Below, piece by piece: positions 6,465 through 13,151 of a stretch of DNA of 13,151 nt. The notes under the pieces were generated by a model, which saw only the letters and a program-made list of their open reading frames with translations, was not told where the DNA came from and searched no databases. The DNA is from CAZAGD01 sp964484485. Its GTDB lineage: Bacteria; Desulfobacterota; SM23-61. Location of the stretch: assembly GCA_964484485.1 (NCBI GenBank), contig CAZAGD010000029.1, positions 1-13,151 on the forward strand. Reading direction: 5' to 3'. The stretch's first letter is position 1. Each line of letters starts with the position of its first letter. Both the position numbers and the translations under genes were made by a program.

Positions 6465-6486
6465 GTAAATTTTTTTATTATATAAT
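6465..6486 (+). promoter_or_regulatory. Putative promoter giving a leaderless mRNA for the DUF4124 gene
   Basis: A perfect TATAAT lies at 6481-6486, ending only 7 bases before the ATG at 6494. A weak -35 candidate, roughly TGTAAA, lies 16 bases upstream. With normal spacing, transcription would start at or next to the A of the ATG, and no ribosome site exists upstream. The -10 match is clear; the leaderless conclusion is inference. Confidence 0.4.
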
Positions 6487-6493
6487 AAATCTA

Positions 6494-7021
6494 ATGAAAA
6501 AGAGGGAGCCTTTCCTAAGAGGAGCAGTTAGGCTGTTAATCATATGCCTGGGTATAGCTTTTTCCATTTTGGAAGCGGCGGAAATCTATAAATACATTGA
6601 TGATAAAGGAGTAACGCATTTTACTGATCGCTTCGATTCTATTCCCGTTAAATATCGCCAACAAATAAAAATTATTAAAGAACAACCTCCCACCCCAGTT
6701 TTACCCCCGGCCTCCGAGCTAGCAAAAGAAAAGGTTGCGGAAGCGGAGAAGACACTACCGCAAAAAATAGAGATCCCTCCTGGAAAGGGAGAGATAATTC
6801 CTTCTGTTAAAGAAGAAGAAAAACTCAAGGCTCGCGAAGAAAAAGAAAAGCAAATTGCCGAACTTAAGCAACAAATTGAGGAAAAAAGAAAACAGCAGAG
6901 GAGTCTGCGCACCAATTGGATGGTTTACGACCGCTATGCCATCGTCAGGTTAAACCAAGAAATTGAGACCTTAGAAACCCAGATAAAGGTGCTGCAGCGT
7001 GAGCTGGAAGAAGAAAGATAA
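6494..7021 (+). CDS. Exported DUF4124-domain protein with coiled coil
   Basis: A 175-residue secreted protein. Residues 1-29 form a signal peptide: a basic start (MKKRE, RGAVR), a hydrophobic core LLIICLGIAFSIL, and a likely cut after EAA. The mature N-terminus (30-60), EIYKYIDDKGVTHFTD, is the DUF4124 domain common in proteobacterial periplasmic proteins. A Pro-rich linker follows (65-105), then a long charged coiled coil (107-138) and a second helix (150-175) flanking the segment NWMVYDRYAIVRL. The start is supported by the signal peptide, since no Shine-Dalgarno sequence precedes it and no better in-frame start exists. The function of DUF4124 is unknown; envelope location is the safe statement. 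It stands alone between a tRNA gene on the other strand and the acyl-CoA dehydrogenase 162 bases downstream. Confidence 0.88.
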   Translation: MKKREPFLRGAVRLLIICLGIAFSILEAAEIYKYIDDKGVTHFTDRFDSIPVKYRQQIKIIKEQPPTPVLPPASELAKEKVAEAEKTLPQKIEIPPGKGEIIPSVKEEEKLKAREEKEKQIAELKQQIEEKRKQQRSLRTNWMVYDRYAIVRLNQEIETLETQIKVLQRELEEER

Positions 7022-7075
7022 TTCGCAAAGACTTCCCAACCTCTTTATTTTCGGCCGGCTAAAAGATTGTCCTAT

Positions 7076-7104
7076 TTGTTTAATAAAAAATAAAGTGAGA
7101 TAAA
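7076..7104 (+). promoter_or_regulatory. Possible promoter of the acyl-CoA dehydrogenase gene
   Basis: TTGTTT (7076-7081) and GATAAA (7099-7104) are spaced by 17 bases, about 80 bases before the GTG start. The surrounding DNA is AT-rich, so a chance match is quite possible. Confidence 0.28.
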
Positions 7105-7183
7105 AAATTTTTCCGCAATAGCACGGGAAAAGAAGAGTGTATATTAAAAAAAAGAGGCTTTTAATCTGCAGAAGGAGAAAATA

Positions 7184-8335
7184 GTGCGCCAAGGAATCTT
7201 CCGGGAGGAACATAATATATTTCGCCAGTCAGTGCGGGCTTTCTTGGAAAAGGAAGTTAAGCCCTACCTCTTAGAATGGCGGAAAAATAGACAAATTCCC
7301 CGGTGTATATGGCGGCGGATGGGGGAACAAGGATTCATTGGTTATTGGCTGGATGAAAAGTATGGAGGAGTAAATGCTGACTTTCTCTATTCTCTTGTGC
7401 TCATTGAAGAGATGCACCGCGCCGGCGCATGGGAGTTAGCCGCCGCCGTGGGGGTGCATAATGATATTACCATGCCCTACATAAATATGCTGGGCACGGA
7501 AGAGCAGAAAAATCGCTGGCTTCCCCAGTGCTGTACGGGCGAATACATCTCGGCTATCGGCATGACCGAACCCGGAGCAGGTTCAGATTTACAGGCAATA
7601 CGCACCCACGCTATAAGAGATGGGGATGAATACATTATTAACGGACAAAAAACCTTTATTACCAATGGTTATTATTGTGACTTAATCGTCTTAGCGGTCA
7701 AGACTGATCTGCACGTTCAGCCAGCTTACAAGGGAGTTTCCCTCATCGTGGTGGAAAACGGGACTCCTGGGTTCATAAAAAGTCGCAAATTGGAAAAAAT
7801 GGGTTTGCATGCCTCGGACACGGCAGAGCTTTTTTTTGAGGATTGTCGAGTTCCGGTGGATAATCTTTTGGGCAAAGAAGGAGAAGGATTCGTTCCGATG
7901 ATGCGTAATCTGCAGCAAGAGCGATTAGTTTCTGCTCTCGGGGCTGTCCTCAGTGCCGAGAGAATGTTGGAGATTACCATTGCCTATTGCCAAACCAGAA
8001 CTGTTTTTGGCAAACCCATTTCTCGCCATCAACACAATGCCTTTAAGATTGTCGAAATGGCTACGGAGATTGAAATGGCTAAGAATTTTACATATCATTT
8101 AGTAGAAGAGCATTTGCAGAAGAATGATATAACTAAAAAAGTATCCATGGCCAAGTGGTATAATGCTGAGTTAGCCAATCGAGTAGCTTATCATTGTGTA
8201 CAATTACACGGCGGGTATGGTTATATGGATGAATATGAAATATGTCGGCATGCCTTGGATGTAAGGATGGGTTCCATTGCCGCGGGCACTACCGAAGTTA
8301 TGAAGATGATCATCGCGCGGCTGATGGAATTGTAA
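7184..8335 (+). CDS. Acyl-CoA dehydrogenase, long-chain/isovaleryl-type active site
   Basis: A 383-residue FAD-dependent acyl-CoA dehydrogenase, full length for the family. It oxidises an acyl-CoA to the 2-enoyl-CoA and passes electrons to electron-transferring flavoprotein. The GTG start at 7184 has AAGGAG 6 bases upstream. Signatures are AIGMTEPGAGSDL at 124-136 (FAD/substrate motif), INGQKTFITNG at 152-162, RTVFGKPI at 272-279 and QLHGGYGYMDEY at 340-351. The C-terminal loop is IAAGTTEVMK, with Ala where medium-chain enzymes carry the catalytic Glu. The likely base is instead Glu246 in LQQERL, as in long-chain and isovaleryl-CoA dehydrogenases. Substrate is not predictable; fatty or branched-chain acyl-CoA degradation fits. 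No etf or other beta-oxidation genes are adjacent. Confidence 0.93.
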   Translation: MRQGIFREEHNIFRQSVRAFLEKEVKPYLLEWRKNRQIPRCIWRRMGEQGFIGYWLDEKYGGVNADFLYSLVLIEEMHRAGAWELAAAVGVHNDITMPYINMLGTEEQKNRWLPQCCTGEYISAIGMTEPGAGSDLQAIRTHAIRDGDEYIINGQKTFITNGYYCDLIVLAVKTDLHVQPAYKGVSLIVVENGTPGFIKSRKLEKMGLHASDTAELFFEDCRVPVDNLLGKEGEGFVPMMRNLQQERLVSALGAVLSAERMLEITIAYCQTRTVFGKPISRHQHNAFKIVEMATEIEMAKNFTYHLVEEHLQKNDITKKVSMAKWYNAELANRVAYHCVQLHGGYGYMDEYEICRHALDVRMGSIAAGTTEVMKMIIARLMEL

Positions 8336-8360
8336 TTTATAATTTATTTATAACTTGAGC

Positions 8361-8511
8361 TGAGCGATTCTTTATGACATTTATGAAGACAAAACCGTCT
8401 GGATTTCCGTTTTCACGGGAATGACATTCTCATTTGTTGGATTATATTCCTCATTCCTGCGGCAGCAGGAATTCATTATGTTTGATGTAATGAATAATGA
8501 AAAATCGCTCA
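8361..8511. mobile_element. MITE-like element built of dispersed hairpin repeats
   Basis: The 151-base segment is bounded by a perfect 9-bp terminal inverted repeat, TGAGCGATT (8361-8369) and AATCGCTCA (8503-8511), with partial matching for about 6 bases further inward. Inside are two hairpins in opposite orientation. One is TTTCCG..CGGGAA next to GGAATGACA (about 8403-8425). The other is a perfect ATTCCTGC-GGCA-GCAGGAAT (8453-8472). Both resemble the widespread intergenic repeat around TCATTCCCGC..GCGGGAAT. It has no coding capacity. A clear target duplication was not seen. It lies between the acyl-CoA dehydrogenase gene and the HEAT gene, and its hairpins could also act as a transcript end for the former. 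Confidence 0.55.
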
Positions 8512-8539
8512 ATTTAGGTATAAGTAATTTGAGGTCGCC

Positions 8540-10294
8540 GTGAAGAAAGATTTTTCTTTAGCCGAGCCGGAATTAGAAGGAGAAAAAGAGGTTATAGCTC
8601 AAGCCAAAGATTTGCTCAATACTTTTATTAAAGCCCTCAAAGCTTACCGCCTCTATCCTCCGGAAAATCCCACAGTGCAAGGGCTCAAAGACCAGGTATA
8701 CCAAAAATTTCAATCTTTTCTTAACCAGCATCATTCGTTGATCTTAAAAATAGAGGAAAGCGCTATTTACTTCAAAGATGTTACTTTATATGAAAATCCA
8801 GATTTAAAGAACAGTTTAGCTTTTCTCTTCTATAAAGATGGTATTAGAGAGTTACGTTTCTTGGAAGGTTTAGAAGATTGGGAGATTCAAGACTTTTTAG
8901 ATATTTTAAAGCAAAGCGAGACCCTAAACCAATTGGAGGATGACTTGGCCACGCTCATGTGGGAGAAGAATTTTGTCCACATCAGTTATGTGGCAGTAGA
9001 TGTTTTTTTGGAAGAGATGGCCTCGATAATTCCGGAAAGTCCCGCCCAATTCCGGGAGAAATTAAATTTGGAACCCATCCCTCCTTCTACTGCCGCAGAT
9101 TTTGGCGAGGATGATCCAGAGATCGATTTCTACGAAAGCTTACCCAAAATGGCCCCTTCTTTGCCCACGTTGAATAACCGTAACGTTTATTTTCTGACTC
9201 CCGAGGAGCTGGAAGGATTACGTAAAGAAGTGGAGATGGAAATTAATCCAGCCTCTGTTTTTAACGTGGTAGACATTCTCCTGGAAATTCTAGCCTTGGA
9301 GAAAGACCCGCAGCCGTTTCAGAATACCGTGCAGGTTCTGGAAAAAATATTGGATGCTTTAATCTCTTTTGGAGAGTTTAAAAAAGCTAATGATTTGCTC
9401 ACGCGGCTCAATATAATCTTAAATACCTATGAACTCCTGGATTGGCAGGCCAAGACAATCCAGCAGATCTTGGAGAATGCCGGGGAAGAGTCCAGGATCG
9501 AAAAAATAGGCAAAATAATTGATAAGGGAGAAGGAGTAAATTTGGATGAAGTTAGTAGCTATCTCCTACTTCTGCGGCCTAACGCCATAACCCCTTTGAT
9601 TAAAGTTTTAGGGGAACTCAATAACTCTAAGGCGAGACGAATGTTTTGCGAAGTATTGGTCGAGCTCGGTAAAAACAAAGTAGAATTAATTGCCCCCCAT
9701 ATCGAAGACCAGCGCTGGTTTTTGGTGAGGAATATCGCTTATATTTTGGGTAGAATTGGCAAAGAAATTTCTTTGCCCTATATTCAAAAGGCCTTGAATC
9801 ATATGGAGCCTCGGGTGCGCCGAGAAGCTGTGCAGGCGTTGGGCAGCATTGGTGGCCCCAAAGTTATCCCTTTACTCGAAAAAGCGCTGGGCGATGACGA
9901 TCCCCGCATCCGGAGTATGGCCGCTCTTAATATGGCCCGCGTTGGCCGAAAAATAAGTTTGCCAATTCTTTTAAAAATTATGCAATCTAAAGAATTTGCT
10001 AAAAGAGATGCCGCGGAGATCAAAGCTTTTTTCGATGCCGTGGGTTCTATTGGTGATAACGAGGCGGTAGGGACTTTAAAAAAATTGTTAGAGCAGAAGA
10101 GTTGGTTAGGATTTGGCAAGAAGGAAGATATACGCTTAGGAGCTGCCTTCGCTTTGGCCATGATTGGTAGCCCGGAAGCAAAAGAGATTTTGGAAGCAGG
10201 GAAAAATTCTCGGGATGAATCCATCCGTCTGGCCTGCACGCAGGCTTTGAGCAGAAAACCAAGCAAGGGAATTAGAGACTTGGCTATTTGGTAA
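8540..10294 (+). CDS. HEAT-repeat protein with N-terminal domain shared with the downstream HD-GYP protein
   Basis: A 584-residue cytoplasmic protein without signal peptide or membrane helices. The GTG start at 8540 has GAGG five bases upstream. Residues about 25-125 form an alpha/beta domain (KAYRLYPPENPTVQGL; LILKIEESAIYFKDVTLYE; LRFLEGLEDWEIQDFLDIL) that matches, segment by segment, the N-terminus of the next gene's product. An acidic, Pro-rich linker (about 165-220) is followed by helical sequence (220-390). At least six HEAT repeats then occupy 390-575, with the typical VRREAVQALGSIG, IRSMAALNMARVG and IRLGAAFALAMIG helices. HEAT arrays bind proteins, so a scaffold or regulatory partner of the HD-GYP protein is the natural guess. 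The next gene starts 3 bases after the stop, so the two are made together. Confidence 0.87.
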   Translation: MKKDFSLAEPELEGEKEVIAQAKDLLNTFIKALKAYRLYPPENPTVQGLKDQVYQKFQSFLNQHHSLILKIEESAIYFKDVTLYENPDLKNSLAFLFYKDGIRELRFLEGLEDWEIQDFLDILKQSETLNQLEDDLATLMWEKNFVHISYVAVDVFLEEMASIIPESPAQFREKLNLEPIPPSTAADFGEDDPEIDFYESLPKMAPSLPTLNNRNVYFLTPEELEGLRKEVEMEINPASVFNVVDILLEILALEKDPQPFQNTVQVLEKILDALISFGEFKKANDLLTRLNIILNTYELLDWQAKTIQQILENAGEESRIEKIGKIIDKGEGVNLDEVSSYLLLLRPNAITPLIKVLGELNNSKARRMFCEVLVELGKNKVELIAPHIEDQRWFLVRNIAYILGRIGKEISLPYIQKALNHMEPRVRREAVQALGSIGGPKVIPLLEKALGDDDPRIRSMAALNMARVGRKISLPILLKIMQSKEFAKRDAAEIKAFFDAVGSIGDNEAVGTLKKLLEQKSWLGFGKKEDIRLGAAFALAMIGSPEAKEILEAGKNSRDESIRLACTQALSRKPSKGIRDLAIW

Positions 10295-10297
10295 AAA

Positions 10298-11761
10298 ATG
10301 GAAGAAGATAAACGGGCAGAAGTTAGTAGTTTACCGGATCAAAGTATATTACCGGAACATGAAGGGATAGAGATAATCCTGAGATTATATCGTCTTCTCA
10401 AAGGGGCTACCCTGTACGAACGGAACAATACTCTGATCGAGCGTTTAACTCTTGACTGCTTACAGATCATTACGCCCATTGTGCAGAGGGAAGGGCAGCT
10501 TTTCTTAAAAATAGTCCCCGACGGTATATTTTTTAATAATGTCCGCATTCCTATAAAAGCAGATCGCTACGCCATTTTTAAAAGTTTTATCCAGGAAATT
10601 AGTCAGAAAGGTATCGGGAGCATCGAAATCCTTAAGGAAATTTCTGCTGATCATTTGCGAGAATTTGTTTTTTTATTAGCCCAGGCAGATGAGCATAACG
10701 AAGATAATTATCTTTTTCTTAACCAACAATTAGCCCAACGGGGGATCAACGAAGTTAAAACGGATAAAATCGAATTTTTTAAAGATGAATACTTATCCAT
10801 GATGGCCAAAAACCATAAAGAATTTGCCAAGGAGGTTTATTTCAAAAGTTTGAATTTAGTCCGGGAAGTGGCAGAAGGAATCAAGACCCAAAAAGTTATC
10901 AATATAAGGAAAGCTAAGCATCTGATGCAAAGTGCGGTAAACTCAATTATGCAAGATGAATCTGCTCTCTTAGCTTTGGCCAGTATAAAAAATTATGACG
11001 AATATACTTTCAATCACTCCGTTAATGTGGCTATTTATGCCATTGCCTTAGGGCAAAGGATAGGTATACCCAAAAAGGACTTGTGCCATTTAGGAATAGC
11101 TGGCCTTTTTCATGATATCGGCAAATTAAAAATACCGCTGGAAATCCTCAACAAAAAAGAAAAATTATCGGCGGAAGATTGGGGAATTATTCGGGCACAT
11201 CCAGTCATTGGTACCGAGATCATAATTCAAATGAAAGAGTGGGGAGAACTCTCTACGCGCTTAATCAGCGCCACTTTTGAACATCATTTGAAATATGATT
11301 TGAGCGGTTATCCCAAGCTTTCCCGCAAAAAGAACCTAACTCTTTTTGGCAAAATAGTTGCTTTGGCCGATTTTTATGATGCTTTGGTGCGCCCCCGGGT
11401 TTATCGAAAATTTCCTTATGTTTCCGAAAAAATTTTAGGTTTCATGCTCGAGCGGGCCGGCAAGGATTTTTCTCCAGCTTTGGTCAAAGTTTTCATCAAC
11501 ATGATAGGTATTTATCCTTTAGGCACTTTGGTGTTGTTGAACACTAATGAGATGGGTATTGTTTGGCAAACTCAAGAAGACCCAGATTTAATCGATCGGC
11601 CCAAAGTTTGCCTACTTTATTATAGCGGTGGAGAATACCGCAAGGGCAAAGAAGTGGACCTGCGGGAAATTGATCCGGAAACAGGGCATTTTAAAAGATG
11701 GATTGTAAAAACCTTAGACCCTAATGAGTACAATATAAACGTGGCTGAGTTCTTTATTTAA
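10298..11761 (+). CDS. HD-GYP-domain protein (cyclic-di-GMP phosphodiesterase-like) with variant signature
   Basis: A 487-residue protein. Residues about 23-130 are the domain also present in the preceding HEAT protein, with LLKGATLYERNN, LFLKIVPDGIFFNNV and IEILKEISADHLREFVFLL. A helical linker (160-225) leads to the HD-GYP domain at about 225-405. Its metal-binding residues are kept: His240 (FNHSVNV), His272-Asp273 and Lys276 (FHDIGK), His301 (RAHP), His329-His330 and Asp358 (ALADFYDAL). The family signature HHExxDGxGYP reads HHLKYDLSGYP, so Glu and the first Gly are leucines. A C-terminal tail common in such proteins (YPLGTLVLLN onward) follows. The expected role is degradation, or simply binding, of cyclic-di-GMP. 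No transmembrane or receiver domain is present. The ATG follows the HEAT stop by 3 bases with no evident ribosome site, suggesting translational coupling. Confidence 0.92.
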   Translation: MEEDKRAEVSSLPDQSILPEHEGIEIILRLYRLLKGATLYERNNTLIERLTLDCLQIITPIVQREGQLFLKIVPDGIFFNNVRIPIKADRYAIFKSFIQEISQKGIGSIEILKEISADHLREFVFLLAQADEHNEDNYLFLNQQLAQRGINEVKTDKIEFFKDEYLSMMAKNHKEFAKEVYFKSLNLVREVAEGIKTQKVINIRKAKHLMQSAVNSIMQDESALLALASIKNYDEYTFNHSVNVAIYAIALGQRIGIPKKDLCHLGIAGLFHDIGKLKIPLEILNKKEKLSAEDWGIIRAHPVIGTEIIIQMKEWGELSTRLISATFEHHLKYDLSGYPKLSRKKNLTLFGKIVALADFYDALVRPRVYRKFPYVSEKILGFMLERAGKDFSPALVKVFINMIGIYPLGTLVLLNTNEMGIVWQTQEDPDLIDRPKVCLLYYSGGEYRKGKEVDLREIDPETGHFKRWIVKTLDPNEYNINVAEFFI

Positions 11762-11790
11762 CTCTCCCCTGAGGCTGGCTTATTGGCCTT

Positions 11791-12204
11791 TTACTTGAGA
11801 ATTAGAGGTCCTTTTAACCACCTCTTTTCCCCCGTAAGGGTAACTTTAAAATTTAAAGGAAAAGAGAAGTAAGGGAAATCAATATACTGTTGCCAAGAAA
11901 CAGAAATAATAAGATCATCGGTAGTATGCTTGATAGAAATATTCCGGGGTTTAAGTTCAACCCCAGTCTCTGCTACATTAGCGATGACTTTTTGCGTTAT
12001 TTCTATATCGCTTTTTGTACCTCCGGCCACAGCCCAATTCAAGGCCTCTTGAATCTTATATTTAACTTCGAAGTAAGTCCAGATGGCTGAACCAAATTTC
12101 AGGGCTCCATAAACTAAAATGACCGCTACGATGAGGAAAATAAGACAACCTAAAGTAGATGCTCCCCGATTATGACGCGAATATTTGCTCACGGAAAAAA
12201 TCAT
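11791..12204 (-). CDS. Single-membrane-helix protein, DUF4845-like
   Basis: A 137-residue protein with one N-terminal membrane helix (about 17-39: STLGCLIFLIVAVILVYGAL) after a short basic tail (KYSRHNRGAS). The remaining 95 residues form an external alpha/beta domain starting YFEVKYKIQEALNWAV. The arrangement, RG then a hydrophobic helix and a small periplasmic domain, resembles DUF4845 and prepilin-like proteins, but there is no Glu at position 5 of the helix, so it is not a type IV pilin. The ATG overlaps the stop of the CvpA gene (ATGA), with AAGGG upstream, so translation is coupled. Convergent with the HD-GYP gene, 29 bases apart. Function unknown; an envelope role with its CvpA partner is plausible. 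Confidence 0.8.
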   Translation of the reverse strand: MIFSVSKYSRHNRGASTLGCLIFLIVAVILVYGALKFGSAIWTYFEVKYKIQEALNWAVAGGTKSDIEITQKVIANVAETGVELKPRNISIKHTTDDLIISVSWQQYIDFPYFSFPLNFKVTLTGEKRWLKGPLILK

Positions 12205-12764
12205 TTTTTGCCCTTGGGAGAGTTCTTATCTGCGGCCAGTTCTTTCGTGGCCCAATATTTGCGTAGATCTTTTTCTTTTTCTAAATAGATATTTCTAAAT
12301 TTTTCGGGGATTAAAAATGATAATCCTCGAGTTATATTTATGGCGATCGGAGAAACAACCGATTCCGATAAAAGTTTACTCTTAGGTGGCAAAAAGGCGG
12401 TCATTATAAGCAAGATGATGGCAATGAGCAAGATAGCTTTGATAAAACCAAAAGCCGCACCGCCCATGTGGTCGGCCCATCCTAAATCCATTTTTTTTAC
12501 TGCCCGAGAAAGAGCTTTGCCGAATAAAGAAATAATTAAAGCTATAAGTACAAATAAAATTAAAAAGCCAACAATTAAGGCTAAAGTTTCGTTGTTTATC
12601 CAACGGGAAAGCCAGCGGCCAACAAAGGCGGATCCATAAGCAGCGCCTAAAAAACCAAATATGATAGCTAAAAGGGAAAAAATCTCTCTAACTAACCCGC
12701 GAATAAGGCTATAGATAATAGAGGCAGAAATGATTATAAGCAAGATTACATCTAAAGTGTTCAT
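12201..12764 (-). CDS. cvpA: CvpA family inner-membrane protein
   Basis: A 187-residue membrane protein with four predicted helices (about 3-20, 27-48, 60-82 and 102-124). It has the family's hallmarks: LDVILLIIISASIIYSLIRGLVREIFSLL split over the first two helices, and the glycine-rich DHMGGAAFGFIKAI entering the fourth. The tail (130-187) is charged and cytoplasmic or disordered, ending in Lys-rich sequence. CvpA proteins are linked to colicin V production, envelope homeostasis and stress tolerance, but their biochemical role is not settled. The ATG at 12764 lacks a clear ribosome site. The first gene of a two-gene unit; the next gene overlaps by 4 bases. Confidence 0.9.
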   Translation of the reverse strand: MNTLDVILLIIISASIIYSLIRGLVREIFSLLAIIFGFLGAAYGSAFVGRWLSRWINNETLALIVGFLILFVLIALIISLFGKALSRAVKKMDLGWADHMGGAAFGFIKAILLIAIILLIMTAFLPPKSKLLSESVVSPIAINITRGLSFLIPEKFRNIYLEKEKDLRKYWATKELAADKNSPKGKK

Positions 12765-12770
12765 TATTTA

Positions 12771-12821
12771 TAGAAGTTTTATAACTTATAACCTAAAATA
12801 ATTCAAGCTAAAAAACTTCTA
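12771..12821 (-). promoter_or_regulatory. cvpA promoter flanked by a 10-bp inverted repeat
   Basis: On the minus strand TTGAAT (12801-12806) and TATAAA (12778-12783) are spaced by exactly 17 bases, a good sigma-70-type promoter. The -10 ends only 13 bases before the cvpA ATG, so the leader would be about 6 bases with no room for a ribosome site. A perfect 10-bp inverted repeat brackets the promoter: TAGAAGTTTT (12771-12780, overlapping the -10) and AAAACTTCTA (12812-12821, upstream of the -35). This suits a repressor site or looped operator. Confidence 0.5.
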
Positions 12822-13151
12822 AGATGTTATAATTTCCCCCTATCTGCTTCAGTCCTCTCGGCCACTTCAACTCATTCACTAATTATGGTACAGCCTCATC
12901 CTAACCCTTTCCCCACGCATGAGACTATGATAAATAGCCAACTTTTAATCCCCATCTTTGCCCTGCATCGGGAGGGGTTCAAAATGTTGGAATTAAATTT
13001 GGAATGTTTTACTGAATAGTGGGTGTCATAATAAGAAAAATCAGGTTCCTCTTATTTCGTCGGGCAACACTTTTTGGCTTAATTATTTTGGCAAGGGATA
13101 AACCCTTGCCCTACGAATCTGATATATTGTTCATCTTGGAATTTCATAACT
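12822..13151. other. Repeat-rich intergenic tail without genes
   Basis: No supported gene lies in these 330 bases. The part at about 12885-12920 (CCTCATCCTAACCCTTTCC) resembles a C-rich intergenic repeat common in bacterial genomes. The rest up to about 13030 has no recognised feature. The hairpin repeat at 13057-13116 is listed separately. The interval must precede a gene outside the window. Confidence 0.5.
13057..13116. repeat. Nested inverted repeat of a dispersed intergenic family
   Basis: The inner hairpin is perfect: GGCAAGGG (13090-13097), loop ATAAA, CCCTTGCC (13103-13110). An outer copy of the same motif makes a larger inverted repeat: TCGTCGGGCAA (13057-13067) against TTGCCCTACGA (13106-13116), with 10 of 11 bases matching. 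The GGGCAAGGG..CCCTTGCCCTACGA form resembles a repeat often seen between genes in environmental genomes. There is no T-run, so a terminator role is unlikely. Confidence 0.6.

Noticed and set aside
11762..11790. Possible bidirectional terminator between the HD-GYP gene and the single-helix protein gene
   Set aside because: Only a 4-bp AGGC/GCCT stem with a short T-run could be found, too weak to call.
12984..13019. Eleven-residue frame (MLELNLECFTE) after a GGAGGGG ribosome-site-like sequence
   Set aside because: Too short to judge and with no regulatory hairpin or downstream gene in view; could be a leader peptide but is most likely chance.

Overview
The window reads as a chromosomal segment from an anaerobic, moderately AT-rich Gram-negative bacterium. 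A Desulfobacterota/deltaproteobacteria-like origin is the best guess. It rests on the overall gene set (DUF4124 lipoprotein-like or periplasmic protein, CvpA family protein, HEAT/HD-GYP pair, NifS/NifU of the anaerobic type, LCAD-type acyl-CoA dehydrogenase) and not on any marker gene, so the taxonomy is an inference. There is no sign of phage or plasmid genes and no CRISPR array.

Layout. At 1-2588, on the minus strand, is an apparent operon of a NifS-like cysteine desulfurase, a NifU/IscU scaffold with a C-terminal zinc ribbon, and a D-2-hydroxyacid dehydrogenase cut by the window edge. Divergent from it is a CinA homologue (2737-3972), which ends tail-to-tail, with overlapping stop codons, against a histone-deacetylase-like hydrolase (3969-4724, minus). 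At 4725-5148 is a gene-free stretch holding an 11-bp tandem repeat and a ladder of small dyads. Two small uncharacterised minus-strand genes follow (5149-5643 and 5806-6060), the second with a good terminator. After an AT-rich gap comes a tRNA-Glu gene (minus), then a plus-strand run: DUF4124/coiled-coil protein, acyl-CoA dehydrogenase, a MITE-like repeat, and a tightly linked HEAT-repeat protein plus HD-GYP protein. The right end has a minus-strand CvpA/single-TM protein pair and a repeat-rich intergenic tail.

The most interesting points are these. The NifS-like protein lacks the lysine that normally binds PLP (Ser-Gln replaces His-Lys) and has several other cofactor-pocket changes, yet keeps the active-site cysteine and sits next to its scaffold. 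The HEAT-repeat and HD-GYP proteins, three bases apart, appear to share a homologous N-terminal domain, suggesting a two-protein signalling module with a common input domain. The HD-GYP signature motif is altered although the metal ligands are kept. The C-terminal amidohydrolase domain of CinA is eroded while its N-terminal domain is intact. The dyad-rich region at 4831-4987 is unexplained by any gene.

All functional assignments are by reading motifs; no database search or structure prediction was run.
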